A stretch of DNA of 64,000 nt from Anarhynchus alexandrinus. Its lineage: Eukaryota > Chordata > Aves > Charadriiformes > Charadriidae. Each line of letters opens with the position of its first letter. Position 1 is the stretch's first letter. This document shows, piece by piece, positions 36,861-49,740 of this stretch. The DNA is taken from assembly GCA_008711295.1 (NCBI GenBank), contig VUYV01000069.1:3240718-3304717 (forward strand). The letters are read 5' to 3'. The notes below the pieces were generated by a model. It searched no databases, had not been told where the DNA came from, and worked only from the letters and a program-made list of their open reading frames with translations. The translations under genes and the position numbers were made by a program.

Positions 36861-38151
36861 TCAGGAGAAATCAAACCATGTCAAATAAGCATCTTCCAGT
36901 GCTCGTTCAAGGATTCAAATGTGCTTTTCTTAGTTACTATACTTGGTCTACAATATAAATGGAGACACCTAAAGCAAGTGGATGATAGATTTTCTTTAAA
37001 ATAAAAGTTTTCTTACACTGTTATTTAGAATGCCCATTTAGTTTTTCAGAAAATATAGCTACTTCATAGTTTATTATCTTTAGTATTTCTTACAGTAAAT
37101 GAAGATAGCTTGGATTTCTTTTCTAAAGGTTAGATCCAAAACTTTCCAAGCAGATGGAAGCATTTCCTGCTAGCTAGCTTTTGAAAATCTGAACTCTAGT
37201 TACTGAACTGTGTATTATTATTGTTTGTCACATTACAATAGAAATCAGATGTTCTGACCAAAATAGAAATAAAAGTAGAAATATCTACTGTGACGATAAA
37301 AAGAAGAAAACAAAACACAATCCCTACACAGTTTACTGTTCTTTTATCATGATACCAGTTATCTATTTTATCCAAATTACTAATCAATAGCATCCAAAAC
37401 AAGTTGACTATTTGCAGACCAAAGATGACCAAACTACAAAGTATATTAGGTACAAAGTAATAAAAAATCCTTTAAACGCTAAAAACTCTCAAAAATCGAA
37501 GTCTTTGAAACCAAATTGGTTCTTTTCTCTCTGTTCTGACGTATAGCTTAAGTAGTACTGAACACGATCCATACAAACTGTGCGCTGCATACAGTTAATC
37601 ACAAGACTGAAGATTAGCAAATTAAAGCATAATAAAATAATATCAACCAGCAGCAGCAGCAAATAAGCCCATCTCCACAGCAGGATATTGCAAATGTTTC
37701 AGAGAATAAAGAACATTTCAATTATAAGCCATATGCGTAATATTATCGTGCTGTGCTAGCCAGGTTGAAATTAGCTTCCCACTTTTCATCTTCACAACCT
37801 ACACAAAATTGTCTAATCCACTAGGGGTTCTACATGCTACTGTAGAAGTCTGTGAACTTTCCACCCAAAGAAGTCTGGATTCAAATCAGAAGCATAATTT
37901 ATACAGTGCAATCTTCCTTCTCCTCCACTGATTTTGCCCTGTTCTAACAGCTACATTTTGGCCAGGACCACAGCATCCCATGTACTGAAGTAACATAGGG
38001 CAGAACCCTACAGTATATGAGTTTCTCCAAGAATGAAGAATTCTATTTAGTTTCTATTAAGCTTTTTTATTGCGCCAAAGAATGGTTTTTGGAGAACATA
38101 TCTTGCTATTCTAACTATTTGTGTTTGCATAGATACATAGATGCATAGTTT
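36861..38151. other. Unannotated AT-rich DNA
   Basis: No gene or clear repeat is visible. A short (CAG)n-like string, CAGCAGCAGCAGC, lies near 37648. The frame at 37196-37432 on the minus strand is hydrophobic and unremarkable. Confidence 0.55.
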
Positions 38152-38741
38152 GTTTATGTCATGGTTTCAGTTGGGATAGAGTGAACTTTCTTACTAGCAG
38201 CTGGTAGAGCACTCTGTTTGGGATTTGGGATGGGAAGTGTGATAGCACACTGGTGGCTTTGGTTGTTGCTAAGAAGTCAAGGCCTTTTCTGCTCCTCACA
38301 CCACCCCGCCAGCAAGTGGGCTGGGAGGGCACAAGAAGTTGGGAGGAGACACAGCCAGTACAGCTGACCCCAAATGACCAAAGGGATATTCCATACCACA
38401 TAACGTCATGCTCAGTATATAAAGATGGGGGAAGAAGAAGGGAAGGGGGGACATTTGGAGTGATGGCATTTGTCTTCCCAAGTGACCATTATGTGTCATG
38501 AAGCCCTGCTTTTCTGGAGATGGCTGAACACCTGCCTGCGGATGGGAAGTGGTGAATGAATTCCTTGTTTTGTTTTTCTTGTGTGTGCTGCTTTTGCTTT
38601 ACTTTTTAAACCGTCTTTATCTCAACTCATGAGTTCTCTCACTTTTACTCTTCTGATTCTCTCACCCATCCCAACCCGGGGGGAGTGAGCGAGCGGCTGC
38701 ATGGTCCTAGTTGCCTGCTGGGGTTAAAACACAACAGTTTA
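38152..38741 (+). mobile_element. Solo LTR of an avian endogenous retrovirus, with 5-bp TSD
   Basis: The LTR body is 38157-38736 (580 bases). It begins TGTCATGG and ends ACACAACA, the canonical TG...CA termini, and is bounded by a perfect 5-bp target site duplication, GTTTA, at 38152-38156 and 38737-38741. The right end, with GGGGGGAGTGAGCGAGCGGC and TGGGGTTAAAACACAACA, matches an LTR family that I know to be very common in neoavian birds. A 5-bp duplication fits an ERVL-type integrase. Plus orientation is suggested by a TATA box, TATATAAAG, at 38416-38424 just after a CRE-like AACGTCA. No internal viral genes remain, so the provirus was probably removed by recombination between its two LTRs. 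Confidence 0.88.
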
Positions 38742-38930
38742 TTTTTAAAAATTCTTCGTTGTCTTTGATTTAGCATAACAATAGCCTGGTGTACAACCTG
38801 CAAGTTTGCTTTGTTTGTTTTGTTGAAGAAACTTCTCCAAATGTCTAGAGAAAAATACGGAAATACACCTTATGAGTACTACTACTAAGAATATTAGAGG
38901 CAGTGATAATTGTAGTGCATCGTTCACAGT

Positions 38931-39187
38931 TTCATAGAATCATGGAATTGTCTTGGTTGGAAGAGACCCTTGGGATCATCAAGTCCAACCATCTACCCTA
39001 CTCTACAAAGTTGTCCCCTACACCATATCCCCCAACACCACATCTAAACGGCTCTTAAACACATCCAGGGACTCAACCACCTCCCTGGGCAGCCTATTCC
39101 AATGCCCGACCACTCCTTCTGTGAAAAATTCTTTCCTAATGTTCAGTCTAAATCTACCCTGTTGGAGCTTGAAGCCATTCCTGTTTG
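38931..39187 (-). mobile_element. CR1 LINE 3' fragment, minus orientation
   Basis: The sequence starts TTCATAGAATCATGGAATTG and continues with CTTGGTTGGAAGAGACC, TGGGATCATCAAGTCCAACC, CCCTGGGCAGCCTATTCCAA and GTGAAAAATTCTTTCCTAAT, the standard reverse complement of the CR1 3' end. Compared with the other copies here it is little diverged. It lies less than 200 bases from the solo LTR but shows no sign of being part of it. Confidence 0.92.
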
Positions 39188-42100
39188 AGGAAAGCAGCTT
39201 TAGTGTTCACTCAGCCTTGTTTGCTGAGTTGCTGCTTAGTTTCTACTGGCTAGCTTGCAATACTTATCTTGCGTACGCTTACTAATTTTGAACACATACT
39301 TTTTTCTGCCCTTGATTCCCTGAGAAAAATACAGATCCAGTTTGAAAATTTGGAGTTGGATCAGTTAAACTGTACCATTTGATGAAATTTAAGCAATTAA
39401 GCCATTCTGAATTCCAAAACACCCCAAAGACTTCACAGAAATTCTCACCAATATCCCAAAAAACTATCAATGTAAGCAACATTGTATAATTTTTGCTGAT
39501 GCCACAAAATTTCCTGGTAAAGACATTTTGCAGAAATGCTGTTTTAACACTTAAATCTACATTATTTTAGACTAGATTCCCACTCTCACTTAAATTAACC
39601 TGCATCTGTAATATCACTGGCTAAAATGTGTGAGTAGTTCAAATTTATAAGCGCCAATTAATAGCAGTATCTTCTTGCTACCAACACACTTGCTGCAAGT
39701 GATTTTCTGGCATTGATATGCAGCACATATGCTTCTTCTAAGAATAACTAAGAAACAATCTGCCTAGAAATTATCTACCCCTGGCTCTATAAAGCACTGT
39801 GCATCTATACTACCAAAAATGACAGCTGGTTCTAGCCTATTTACAAAAAAAAACACCCAAGCCCACTATTTTCATTACTGTGGCTGTCATCATGCAGACA
39901 CTTAAAAGAATGCAAATGCTATCAAAGAACCAGCTTAGCATAACCATTCCTGTAATGAAATATTATAATCTTATATAATTTTATGTAAACTACATGATGA
40001 AACTGTGTAACAAAACCAGTACTTATATCCATTGCTGACTTTATAAATAAGTACCTTGTACTCATCTCTCTCATGCATGCTTTACAACAAAAAAGCCATC
40101 TGCCATCTATCACAAAACACTGTCATATATTTTTGGAGCCATTGTGATATGCAGGTGTCTACCCGCCATTAAATTGGTTTCCACATTTTGGGCCCACATT
40201 GTGGGCCTTGTTAAATATTTGCTGCCTTATCTAAAGCACCCAATTTTCCACCAGTTAACGTCTCTAACAAGTAAATTTCTGCCTCTGGAACTGCATACGC
40301 ACCAATCATATCATCGTTGTTACCAGCCTGTTTCCTGCCAGCGAGTCACGCAAAGCGTAGTTAGATAAGGCATAAAACAAAGCAGCATGTGGAGACCCTA
40401 GTTCATTTTTCTTTTCTGGCTAAGATACAAGAAAACCCACTTGAATTCCAGTTTTGTACTTTGAAAGGAAAGAGGCTCAGAAACATGTCTACTACTGTCT
40501 CTCATTTATACCTCAAATAAAGAAGCATTCATTGGGCCAGGGAGACAAATAAAAAACTTGACATAAGGGAGTGCCCATGCCAAATGTAGGCATCTTAGAT
40601 CTGAGTCCCTACTCCAGTGATAATTAGTTATGTGAAAGGAAAACACTTCTATAGTAACAACAAAGAGACATTTACTTTATATGTACTCCATCGCTCAGGA
40701 GATTTTCTGAAGAGCCAAATTCTAATCTGTACTCCAAAGCAGGCAAATGAGGATGTGAGCATGTGTTTCTGCATCTCTACATAAAACATACAGAGAAGCA
40801 GACAAAAAAGGAAAATGAAAGGAGTAGGTAGAACCCTCTGTCTGTGTTCAGCATGAAATGGGACTGGCGTGGCTTAGAGAAGAGACCTGTTCCTCTTGGC
40901 TGTCTAAGGTCAAAGCATGGACTTGGCTATTCTAGAAGGCAATTCAGAGCACCTCACAGAGGCACCTGCTCTAAATCACCCTCCCACCTCTTGCTGTATA
41001 AACCTAAATTAAGCACGTGAAGTAATACTGCCCTTAGCTGGGCAGTATTAGGCAGCATGACAACCTTGGAGAGCAAAACAGCAAAACCACATGCGATGTG
41101 GTTTTCTTTTAAAAGAGAATAATTTTACCCATTACCTTTTTTTCTAGATCTAAAATAGATACTGCAACAGTCTCATGAACTACTATATTTAGCCCCTTCT
41201 CCCCTTAAATTAAATCTCTTCTGTGGTACATCTTATTTTGGAAAGCCACCTGAGGAAATTACTTTTGCATAGATTCTCTTGATATGAATTATCTTGAGGC
41301 CAACAATATGATGGCAAACATAAAGCAGAGAAGATTTATTTCTTTGTGTGTGTGAAGAATTGCATGGATTATTAGTAGGAAGAATGCTAGCGTAAAAGGT
41401 GGGACCCAATTTAAATACCTAAAATTTGTAAATATACATTTAAGTCATCATCCTAGGCTACCTATATAGCTAGGAGAATGGAACAGACCCCTCCAGAGTA
41501 GGTCCTAAGTTGGATGCTCAGGGGAAAATTCACTTGCCATAACACAGGTGTCTACTGTCACTTTTGGTACTTCAGGTTACCAGGCTGCCTATCACAGGGA
41601 CAGGGGTGTCCTACCTATCCCGCATCCTGTCTGCCAAACACATGCAGATATTTGGATCTGAAGAGGCCCAAGACACCTATTTTAGGGAAACTGATTCTTG
41701 CTTTTTGCTGACAATGAGATTAATTGCCTGAGAAAGAGACCTATTTCACTCCATCGATTATAAAGTAAATCTATGGTAATCTGTTTTGAGCTAGATGCCC
41801 AACTTTCAGATGCCTAAGTGAGGGCAGAAGAATCTCAACTTCACAAACGTTTGGCATGAAATAATGAAGTCAAATAAGCATAAAGAAATGCTGCACTGTG
41901 TTTTTATATGCACTACTTGAAGAAAATATTATGATCAGTTATGTGGCTTTTTTATTTCATTCAAGATGTGTCTGGTGCATTTCAAGAGGTCATAACCATC
42001 TCTTTTCCCAATAGCTTCTGCAATAATTTTCAAAATGCTAGTATGGTGTTTTGTAATATATTTTGACATGACCCAGTGGTGGTTGTAAATGAAGTTTGGT

Positions 42101-42569
42101 TTTTTTTCCCCTTATCCCTAGTTAAAATATAAAAGACTAGGGTACTGTTATACTTTTTCTATTTGATAGTGACACAATAATACAATAATTTATTCAACAA
42201 CAATTGCAAGCAACAGCCTTAGATTTATGGATTTTTCAATTTATTTCACTAGGTGACAAAAAGTACTTTTCTATGTTAACTTTGCTTCTTTTGGTCTCAA
42301 GGTTACACGTTTCTTAACCTTGGATTGTATCTCAGCAGTATTGACTGCTTTAGTGAATATTTCATTCCCACTTGCATAGATATTCTGTTCATTATAGCAC
42401 AGTCTCACACTATAGGCAGGTCAAAGAAACATATATTATATATGCACAGATATTGAGAAATGAAGTTGTCAGCATCATTCAGTATGTCACATAAATATTT
42501 CTCTTAAGAATTATCTTCTGCTTGGTGGAGTTTTGTATTTGTATTCATAAGTATGTCTCCCTTCTGATA

Positions 42570-42598
42570 AAAAACAAGATTATATAAATCTTGTTTTT
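42570..42598. repeat. Perfect 12-bp hairpin
   Basis: AAAAACAAGATT (42570-42581) and AATCTTGTTTTT (42587-42598) are exact reverse complements around the 5-base loop ATATA. The arms are AT-rich, so a chance origin is possible. Confidence 0.85.
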
Positions 42599-44832
42599 CC
42601 CCCAGTGCCTGCAAAACATTCTAATACTGTGGTGCTCCATACAGTTTCTCTATCATGTACTTCCTTTACTGTTTTCTGATTCTCACCGATGTTTATTCCC
42701 TATTTTAAATTACTTTTTACCACTCTGATGAACAAACCTAGGTTTGCTGCATACTTTCTGTGGTCTGCTTCTGTTCCTTCAATCTCTGCAGAATTGCAAC
42801 TTTAATTAAAGTGAATATAAAAACCATCAATATTTACAAGAATGGTCTCGGTTCTGGATGTGTTGATTTCAGGATTTATACCACATTAATTTTGTTAGAG
42901 GAAACTAACATTTTAGTGGCTGCTCTGATCCCACATTGCTAAGTATTTAATTCATAGTAATTGCTATAAAAATGTCTGATGTTTGTCCATACACTCTGTG
43001 GTTAGTCTAGAGAGCAAGGGTATCTTTCCAATTGTGCAATCAGTCCCCAAAACACCTTAAAGTCTTCTGCTCTCTTTAGATGCCCAGATAGATTGGATTT
43101 GACTCAAATACAGCTTTCTGAGAGTTCCTTACCTGTTAAAAACAATGTTCCTGATGGCATTCTGTGGTCTTCTCTCTTATCTCAGAAGAATGAGGACAAT
43201 TTGTATTGATTTATCCAAATATTCCTGTATTTTTATCCTTTTCAGAAAACTAAGATATGGTAAAACCAGTTGGTCAAACCCCTCTCCACACCTTAGAGAA
43301 AGAAAACCACCCAAAAATAAAGCAAACAAGCGTGTGTACTAGGTAGCAGCTGTCTTTTTATTGACACACCATTCTTGGCAATCTTTAATATATTTTCCCT
43401 CATTATTTTAGATAAAATGAGCATGTCTCAGCATATTTGGATTTGCTTGAGTTTCAACCCACGTTCCTTAAATCAGGCAATGTGAATCTGTAACGACAAT
43501 CTCCCTTTTTTTCCCCTGTGTATTTTCTAGAGAGTAAAAGTTTCAGGAATAACTTTCTGGCTGCATTAATCACAACCAACTTATTTTCAAATGTTATGTG
43601 TTTCGGATAGGGACAGGGAATAACAAATTGGGTAAATTTCCTAGTGTAAGTGCTTGTTACTTCATGCCAGTTAATTTTTGACCATTTCAGAAATAGATGC
43701 CTCTACCGGTAAAAATAAAGATATCATTCCCTGTTTTTCCCGTATGAGTCTTTTCTGTGTTGTTTGCTTGCTTTCTTGCAGGAATTACTTCTCCCCAGTC
43801 TTTTAGGAAGTTGGAAGCATGAAAAAAATAATGCCGTTGAGACACCTTTTTAATGCAAGACTTCCATTCCTTGCTGGTTTTGCAGCCTGCCATTTCAGGC
43901 GAGGCTAATTTCTGCAGGTGGCTCTGTCGTGTGGTTTGTTCATATCTTTTAGAAATAGAAAAAGAGCCTGGCAGTTCCTGCACCAGGAATATTAATATAG
44001 AAGTGAAGTTAAAAGTCTAGTTACATTGCTGTAGCAACAGGACTTGCACATTGGAGGGCTAAACCGTTCCCAAACTGCCCTTGGCAGGGTAAATCCTTGC
44101 TGTTGAGTGAGGATGATTTAAAATTAAATACTCTACAGCTCAAATAAGGGGAAAGAAAACAAAAGAGTGTGACTGGGAAAAGATGACAAACTGGGTCTGG
44201 GAAGCCGTGTCTCAGGACCCACTGTCACGCAACGACCCAGTGTCACACACTGTCACACACACGCATGTGAACAGGAACGCCTCAACTTACACTTCCATTA
44301 ACGCACTCCTCCACTAAAATAACTTTCTTTTGTTGTCTGTGAAATACAGTGAGATTATAGTGGCCAAGCTGATGTCCCCAAGTGCTCGTGCCACCAGCTG
44401 TTTCAGAGCATCCCCATCAGATAAGGCCGCATTACTAGGGATGGGCAAGGGGCACAGCTAAAGATCTACCAGCTACTGTTATCATTACTTAGTAAATGAC
44501 TGCTAGATAATCTAGGCAGTGTAAAGGGCAATGCTGGAACAATTCCAGTGTGGGAGATGGATAGATTTTCATTTGGTTACTATTGTGTTTTCTTCAGATG
44601 GTGCTTGCTTGGAGCATAGGTATATGCTTCCTCTGAGAACAAGAAGTTATGTCTCTAATAGGTAAATCTGGCAGTATAATTTTTAGACCCTCAGAGTGAA
44701 ATACTCGCTTGTGTGCTGAGGTACTTGGCTTTCTTTACAGAAAGGAAATCAGGCACCTCAGAAAACGATGTAAACAGCAGGGAGCCCTTAAAGTATTGCA
44801 TGGTATTTGTAGCGGCGTGCTCGAAAACTCAT

Positions 44833-44864
44833 TTCTCTCCAGAGCTTAAGTTCTCTGGAGAGAA
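44833..44864. repeat. Perfect 12-bp hairpin
   Basis: TTCTCTCCAGAG (44833-44844) and CTCTGGAGAGAA (44853-44864) are exact reverse complements around the 8-base loop CTTAAGTT. The arms have half G+C, which makes chance somewhat less likely than for the AT-rich hairpins of the window. No associated element is recognised. Confidence 0.85.
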
Positions 44865-46061
44865 CCAACGCTGATGGAAGCTGGATTGGGATTTAGAAGA
44901 CAAAAATATGTTGCTTTTCAACAGCACATTTGTAGCACCATTCTTTCAAAAAAGCTTAAGCAAGCCGACTCTTTTGCTGAAGGGGGTGGCATCCACCATT
45001 TGTGATAACCTTGTGGTTGGACCTAGGAAAGATGAGTCTGATTTCCTCCTTCTTGCTTCTGAAAGACTGCCTTATCCATCAGGGGTTCTCAGATATTCAA
45101 AGCAAGAGTCGTGTAATTCTGGGATTAGAAAGATTAAGGCATAAATGGCCCCACGTGCATTGCTCTAGTTAGAAGGACTTCTTGGGAGTGCCAGGACATC
45201 ACTGTGGTTGTGAGTGTCTGACCTCACCCAGTATCAGATAACGTGAGCTAACCTACTTGAAAATAGGGATCAATCTTAAATTTGTCATGTGGCTCTTATA
45301 TCAAGAAGTAAAAATTGCACCAAAAAAACCCTTAGGTTTACCCCAATAAGACAATCCACATGAAAAAAGTCATGGGACAGAAAAAGCTGAGCAAAACCTC
45401 CTTGCTCAGTCATCATTATGCTTTACCTCCTCCCACTTTGTTTTGATGATAGGCTTTGTAAGTAGAGGTCTTTAGTTTTTAACTATGAAGCAGCTAGCAT
45501 GCTGCTGGTGTCATAAGATAAATGATTAATAATCATCATCATGAGAGAGAGCAAAAGGGCAAACGATGGCCCCAGATCTGTACTGAATCCTATTTTTGGC
45601 TGACAGTAGCAAGTTACAAGTCTGACAGGTTTAATAAACTGGTACCGATATTTACTAAATTTTTTTTTCAACTTTTTTTTCAGCTGGATACAGAAGGATA
45701 TGCATTTTATCAAAAAAATATGCAGCAATAGCTGAAAGATCTCAGTGCCAGGAGGCATTATTGGAATCCACGTGTTTAGAATGAATCAAAGTAGGATTAA
45801 ACATTAAAACTGGTAGTGATAACAGGCAATACTGTGCTAGAAAAAATGGGTCCTAAGACCCTGTGTTTCAGGACTGCTTTGAAGCATATGTGCATTCAGA
45901 AAGAGCAGCCAACAAGAAGGTGTAGGTTCCTGAACTTTATTTTTCCCTCCTGCCTGAATATAAGTAGGGTCTTTCTCAACCCACATAGGTTTTTTTTCCT
46001 GATAATTTAATCACTCAAAACCATAATCTCTGGGCACTATGTCTTGTTAATGGCAACACTG

Positions 46062-46200
46062 TGGTGCCTAGAAGTCCAGACTGCCAGGTGTTGTACAAAG
46101 AGTACAAGAAAGAAATAAAGCCACAGAAGGAAACGACTGAATATTCAAAAGCCAAAAGAGATGCTGGTCACGTTTTGCCTCCTTGGGCCCTAAAAGTCAC
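46062..46200 (-). repeat. Amniote MIR-like SINE remnant
   Basis: GTGGTGCCTAGAAGTCCAGA, then GTTGTACAAAGAGTACAAGA and ACAGAAGGAAACGACTGAAT, resemble the amniote MIR consensus in reverse orientation (ggtgcctagaggtcccaatc ... ctgtacaaacacatagtaagagac). This explains the start of the 100-codon frame at 46061-46363, which is therefore not a gene. Divergence is high and the right border is uncertain. Confidence 0.45.
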
Positions 46201-46363
46201 CCCGGTCAGAGTGCCCAAGGTGGAGCATCTCACTAAATCAACAGCACAGACCTGGAGGATGTCATGGGGTGGTCCTCTTGAATCCTCGCAGCACATGACA
46301 TATGTTGCATTAGTTAAATTTGAATCACAATACCTGCCAGGACCAAAGGAACACATTCTGTGA

Positions 46364-49300
46364 AGATCTAAGATTTAATTGATAACCTAGCTAACATTAA
46401 TAAGCAAACAGTAGCGAACAACTTTTCACACACAAATTGGTACGTTAAAGAATCTACATCTACCCAGGGCATTGCATTAATCTTCTCTGTATTAGTATAA
46501 ATTACCTGTATAGAGTTCCAGGTACGTGACTGCATGTTCCTTGCCAACAGCATCTGTCCAAACATCTGGAAGTACAGGCCTAAGAAAATAAAAAAACTAA
46601 AACCAGAAAAGCGGTTGGGAGTCAATAACAAATTGAAAAAACCTCAACTAATGAAATCAATACTTTTTGTTCTAACATAATCTGCATTATTGAATATCAA
46701 TAAAGACTTGCAGAAAAGGACCCGATGTCCTTCTTAATTATAAATAAGGATTTCCTTTTTTTTTTTCTAAAGCCCCATAGATAACTAGAATATTCTTAAG
46801 CGGCTTCTCAGAATACTCTAAACACTTTTAAAACTCATGCTAAGACACTAATTTTTTAACCTAAATCACTCGCCTTCAAGCACACGACCATTTAAATCAC
46901 AATATGCAGCAGCACATCTATCTACATGGGTATGTAGGCATGTGAAGGAACCCTCAGCTTGCACAGAGTCAGTGGAGCCTCTCCTGTAATACCCCCGTCC
47001 TTGAGGCTGATGGAGAAGGGAGCAGTCAGAAGAAAAGGTGATGGATCAGGAAATTTTCAGAAGAGCACAAAGGGTCAGACAGTGGGCTAAAGTTAGAGCA
47101 GCCCTCATACTGCTTTGTATAATATTTTACATTTGGTCCAATGATAGAAACTTTCATTGATTACAGGATCTTCTGGCTTTTTAGTCTTCTCTCTTCTGGA
47201 ATAATGAACATTTATGTAAGTCTCAGAATGATGATGAATATATTCCTTTCTGTTATCAGAACTGGCTGAAAAAAGCATCTTTGATTAGCCTGCTGGGTTG
47301 GACAATGAAGTCTCTGTGAGGATCATTAGTGGCCAGGTAAGTGAAGGCTTTTTCTGAGCTGTCTGCCAAGCAAAGAGAGTAAGCATTTTACTCTTCCAAA
47401 TTGGAACCTTTTTCATTAAAACTGATAAAACTAAGAATCTGGTATTTTTTTTTTCCAACCACATCCTCTAAAGCAGAATGTGCTTTTCAGCCATGCTTTT
47501 AATGCGTGGCATGGTTCAGAGACAAATTTGAATCAAAGCGAAGGACAGAGTGTAGTTGGTTTTAGACGGGTGAACAAAGGGAAGAGGCAGCCTCTGGGAC
47601 TTGTCTGCCTTCATATCATGTATAGCACACTGTATTATGGCTTATACTTATGACTATTAACACCATTGCAGAATTCAACTAGTCCCTGGGACTTCCTCTG
47701 GGACTTGGCCCTTTTCATATTCTTCATATTCTTGTCTTCAGAGCAGTTTTGTGGTTTTAAGGGACAGTGTCATCTTGCCCCTACGGCCTGTATGCATTTC
47801 TGTTGTCCCCACATGGAGAATGAAAGACTTAAATAACAAGCAAAACAGAATGGCTGAATAATTTCAGTGCTACACTCTTCAAACCATTTTGTTGTCAAAG
47901 AGAAATTCTCTCCAATCTAAATATTTTTACACCTCCCAAAATCCAAAGAGGTTCTGCAGGTGCTGCCATCAGATAACTGTTTATAAAAATCTAACTAAAT
48001 CTAACTAATTTCATGCCAACAAAATCCAGTTTAGCTTAGCATAGCCCAGATATAGAAAGAGAATGTTCCCATAAGAAGAATACATGGGCTGATCAAGACA
48101 TGATCTTTATTTATGGACTCTCCATTTCTCATCTGAGTCACAGAGGAAGAGACTATAGTATAATGATGGTACAACAATTTGGAATAGCAATAACATAGCA
48201 ATCTATGCTTACCTTCCACATGTCTCTGTGTGACTGATACATGTAGTTCTTACATCAAGCATGTGCACACCAGTAATTAATAATGTTTAATCAAGTGGGG
48301 ATCACTGACACATGAGATTTTTGTTTCATTGTACTCATTAAAAATACGCTTCTCTTGTAGTGATAATTTTGAACCCATCACCATTTATAATTGCAATTAA
48401 ATGAGGTACAAATAATAATGTTTTAATGAATTTCTACCAGCCCAATTGCATCAGTAATCCAAATAGTTAGCCAGCTAAAAACACAGCCTTTGTGATTGCA
48501 CTAATCATAAACCTGTCAACTTCAGAATGATAATTAATTCCAGTATTTGTATTTTTTTTCCCAGCATCAACCTGGACTCTCTTTTTCTTCGCTTGGTTTT
48601 CTGTTTTGTTACATAGTGTGCTACACGCTTGCATTCTGACATTACCCTTGAAAATCCCACACTGCAAAAATATTGCCTTTTTTTTTTTTGACACAGGCTT
48701 TACCCAGCACCAACGAGTCCTCTGCCAGGGTTCCCTGGTGCGGTGCTGGAACTAGACTGAAGCTAGGTCACGCTTTAATAGCTGAGCGAGTGCGTGTGTG
48801 ACTGCGTGTGTGGGTGGGTACGCCATTCCCTGCCTACACTGTTGAAGGTCATTTCTCACTGCACGAAAAAAAGCAAACTTTGATATCAGCCATTGTATAG
48901 GGCCAATTTTTCAACTAGACAGTTAAAATCAATGAAAGAGTGGCAATTTACTCCAGAAAAGAATAAATAATAATATCTTGTGAAATTAAGATTATTTTAC
49001 CTAGAAATTTCTCTCTCCCCCCTTTTTTTTATTTATTTTGAAAGAGTCATGTTGGAAATAAAAACTAGAAAGAAATGCTTTTTAACTGAATCTCCCAGTG
49101 GTGATCCAAAGTAAGAAAAGGAGTATTTCCCAATATTGGAATTTGATTTCTTAATTTTACAGTCTATTTATTGTGAAATGTGCATATATTTCAAGCACTT
49201 AAGTCTCTTGTATCAATATTACTTATCTCAATAAATATGAAAGTTTATCAATTAAAAAAACTTGAGGAGATGAAGCAGCAACTTAGATATGTCTGCAAAG

Positions 49301-49590
49301 ATGCTCTCTTTCTTGTGGCAGAGATGCTGGGGAGATCTATTTTTGTATTCCACAGTAAAAAGGATTTCTGATTCTGATTCTTTTGGGGAAAAATGCTTCT
49401 TTTAGCCACAAACATCAAAAGGATTTTTTTTGGCGCGTGCACGGAGCCAAAGCTACTACCAGATGTGAGCAAAGTGACAATATTGCAGTGATGAGACTGA
49501 AGTTGGAGCAAAGAATTACACAATACTGCAAAATTACTGACAGGAAGGAAAAAAAAAATACTTCCTAAGAGCTGGAAGTAGCTCACACTG
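46364..49590. other. Unannotated AT-rich DNA
   Basis: No gene is recognised. A 77-base segment, 47260-47336, lies between a very good acceptor (TTCCTTTCTGTTATCAG) and a consensus donor (CAG/GTAAGT), but it has stops in all three frames, so it could only be a noncoding exon or a chance pair. A short GT-rich string with several CpGs lies at 48783-48823. Confidence 0.5.
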
Positions 49591-49740
49591 ATTTGACCGA
49601 TTACCCTCCCATTCGCCCAGGTGATGTATAATCGTATTTGTCCTATTGGTCCAGGTCTGTTCATAGAGAGTCTCTCAACCAATACGATTGATGTCTGAAT
49701 AAAGACTTCTTGACGAAGACTTCTTTCACTGTGTGGCATC
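49591..49740 (+). mobile_element. Possible LTR-derived fragment
   Basis: Within 150 bases there is a TATA-like GTATAATCG, an ATTGG and a CCAAT placed as an inverted pair (49645-49649 and 49679-49683), and AATAAAGACTTCTTGACGAA at 49698-49717 followed by a short GT-containing stretch (CACTGTGTGG). This order (CCAAT, poly(A) signal, GT-rich downstream element) is typical of a retroviral LTR end. I cannot define its borders or find a target duplication, so it is a weak call. The long minus-strand frame at 49248-49739 overlaps it and has no recognised content. Confidence 0.2.

Larger units (their letters stand above)
39188..46061. other. Unannotated AT-rich DNA
   Basis: Nearly 7 kb with no gene or clear transposon. 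It contains small dyads: GGCCCACA-T-TGTGGGCC at 40191-40207, a perfect 12-bp hairpin at 42570-42598 and another at 44833-44864. TGTCAC is repeated within 44222-44260. Phrases near 40570, 41640 and 41800 (GATGCCTAAGTGAGG-like) may derive from old amniote repeats but cannot be assigned. A very strong acceptor-like T-rich tract and CAG ends near 45683 without a usable exon. Confidence 0.5.

Noticed and set aside
42570..42598. Hairpin followed by T-rich DNA, resembling a bacterial terminator
   Set aside because: The host is a vertebrate; rho-independent terminators are not relevant here.
46061..46363. 100-codon plus-strand frame
   Set aside because: It begins at GTG, not ATG, and its first part is an amniote MIR-like SINE.
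46506..46529. Short segment before CAG/GTACGT with a good upstream acceptor
   Set aside because: About 26 bases long, open in one frame only and with no partner; treated as a chance pair.
49248..49739. 163-codon minus-strand frame
   Set aside because: Length is within what 64 kb of six-frame sequence can yield by chance; the peptide has no recognised feature and half of it covers the LTR-like stretch.
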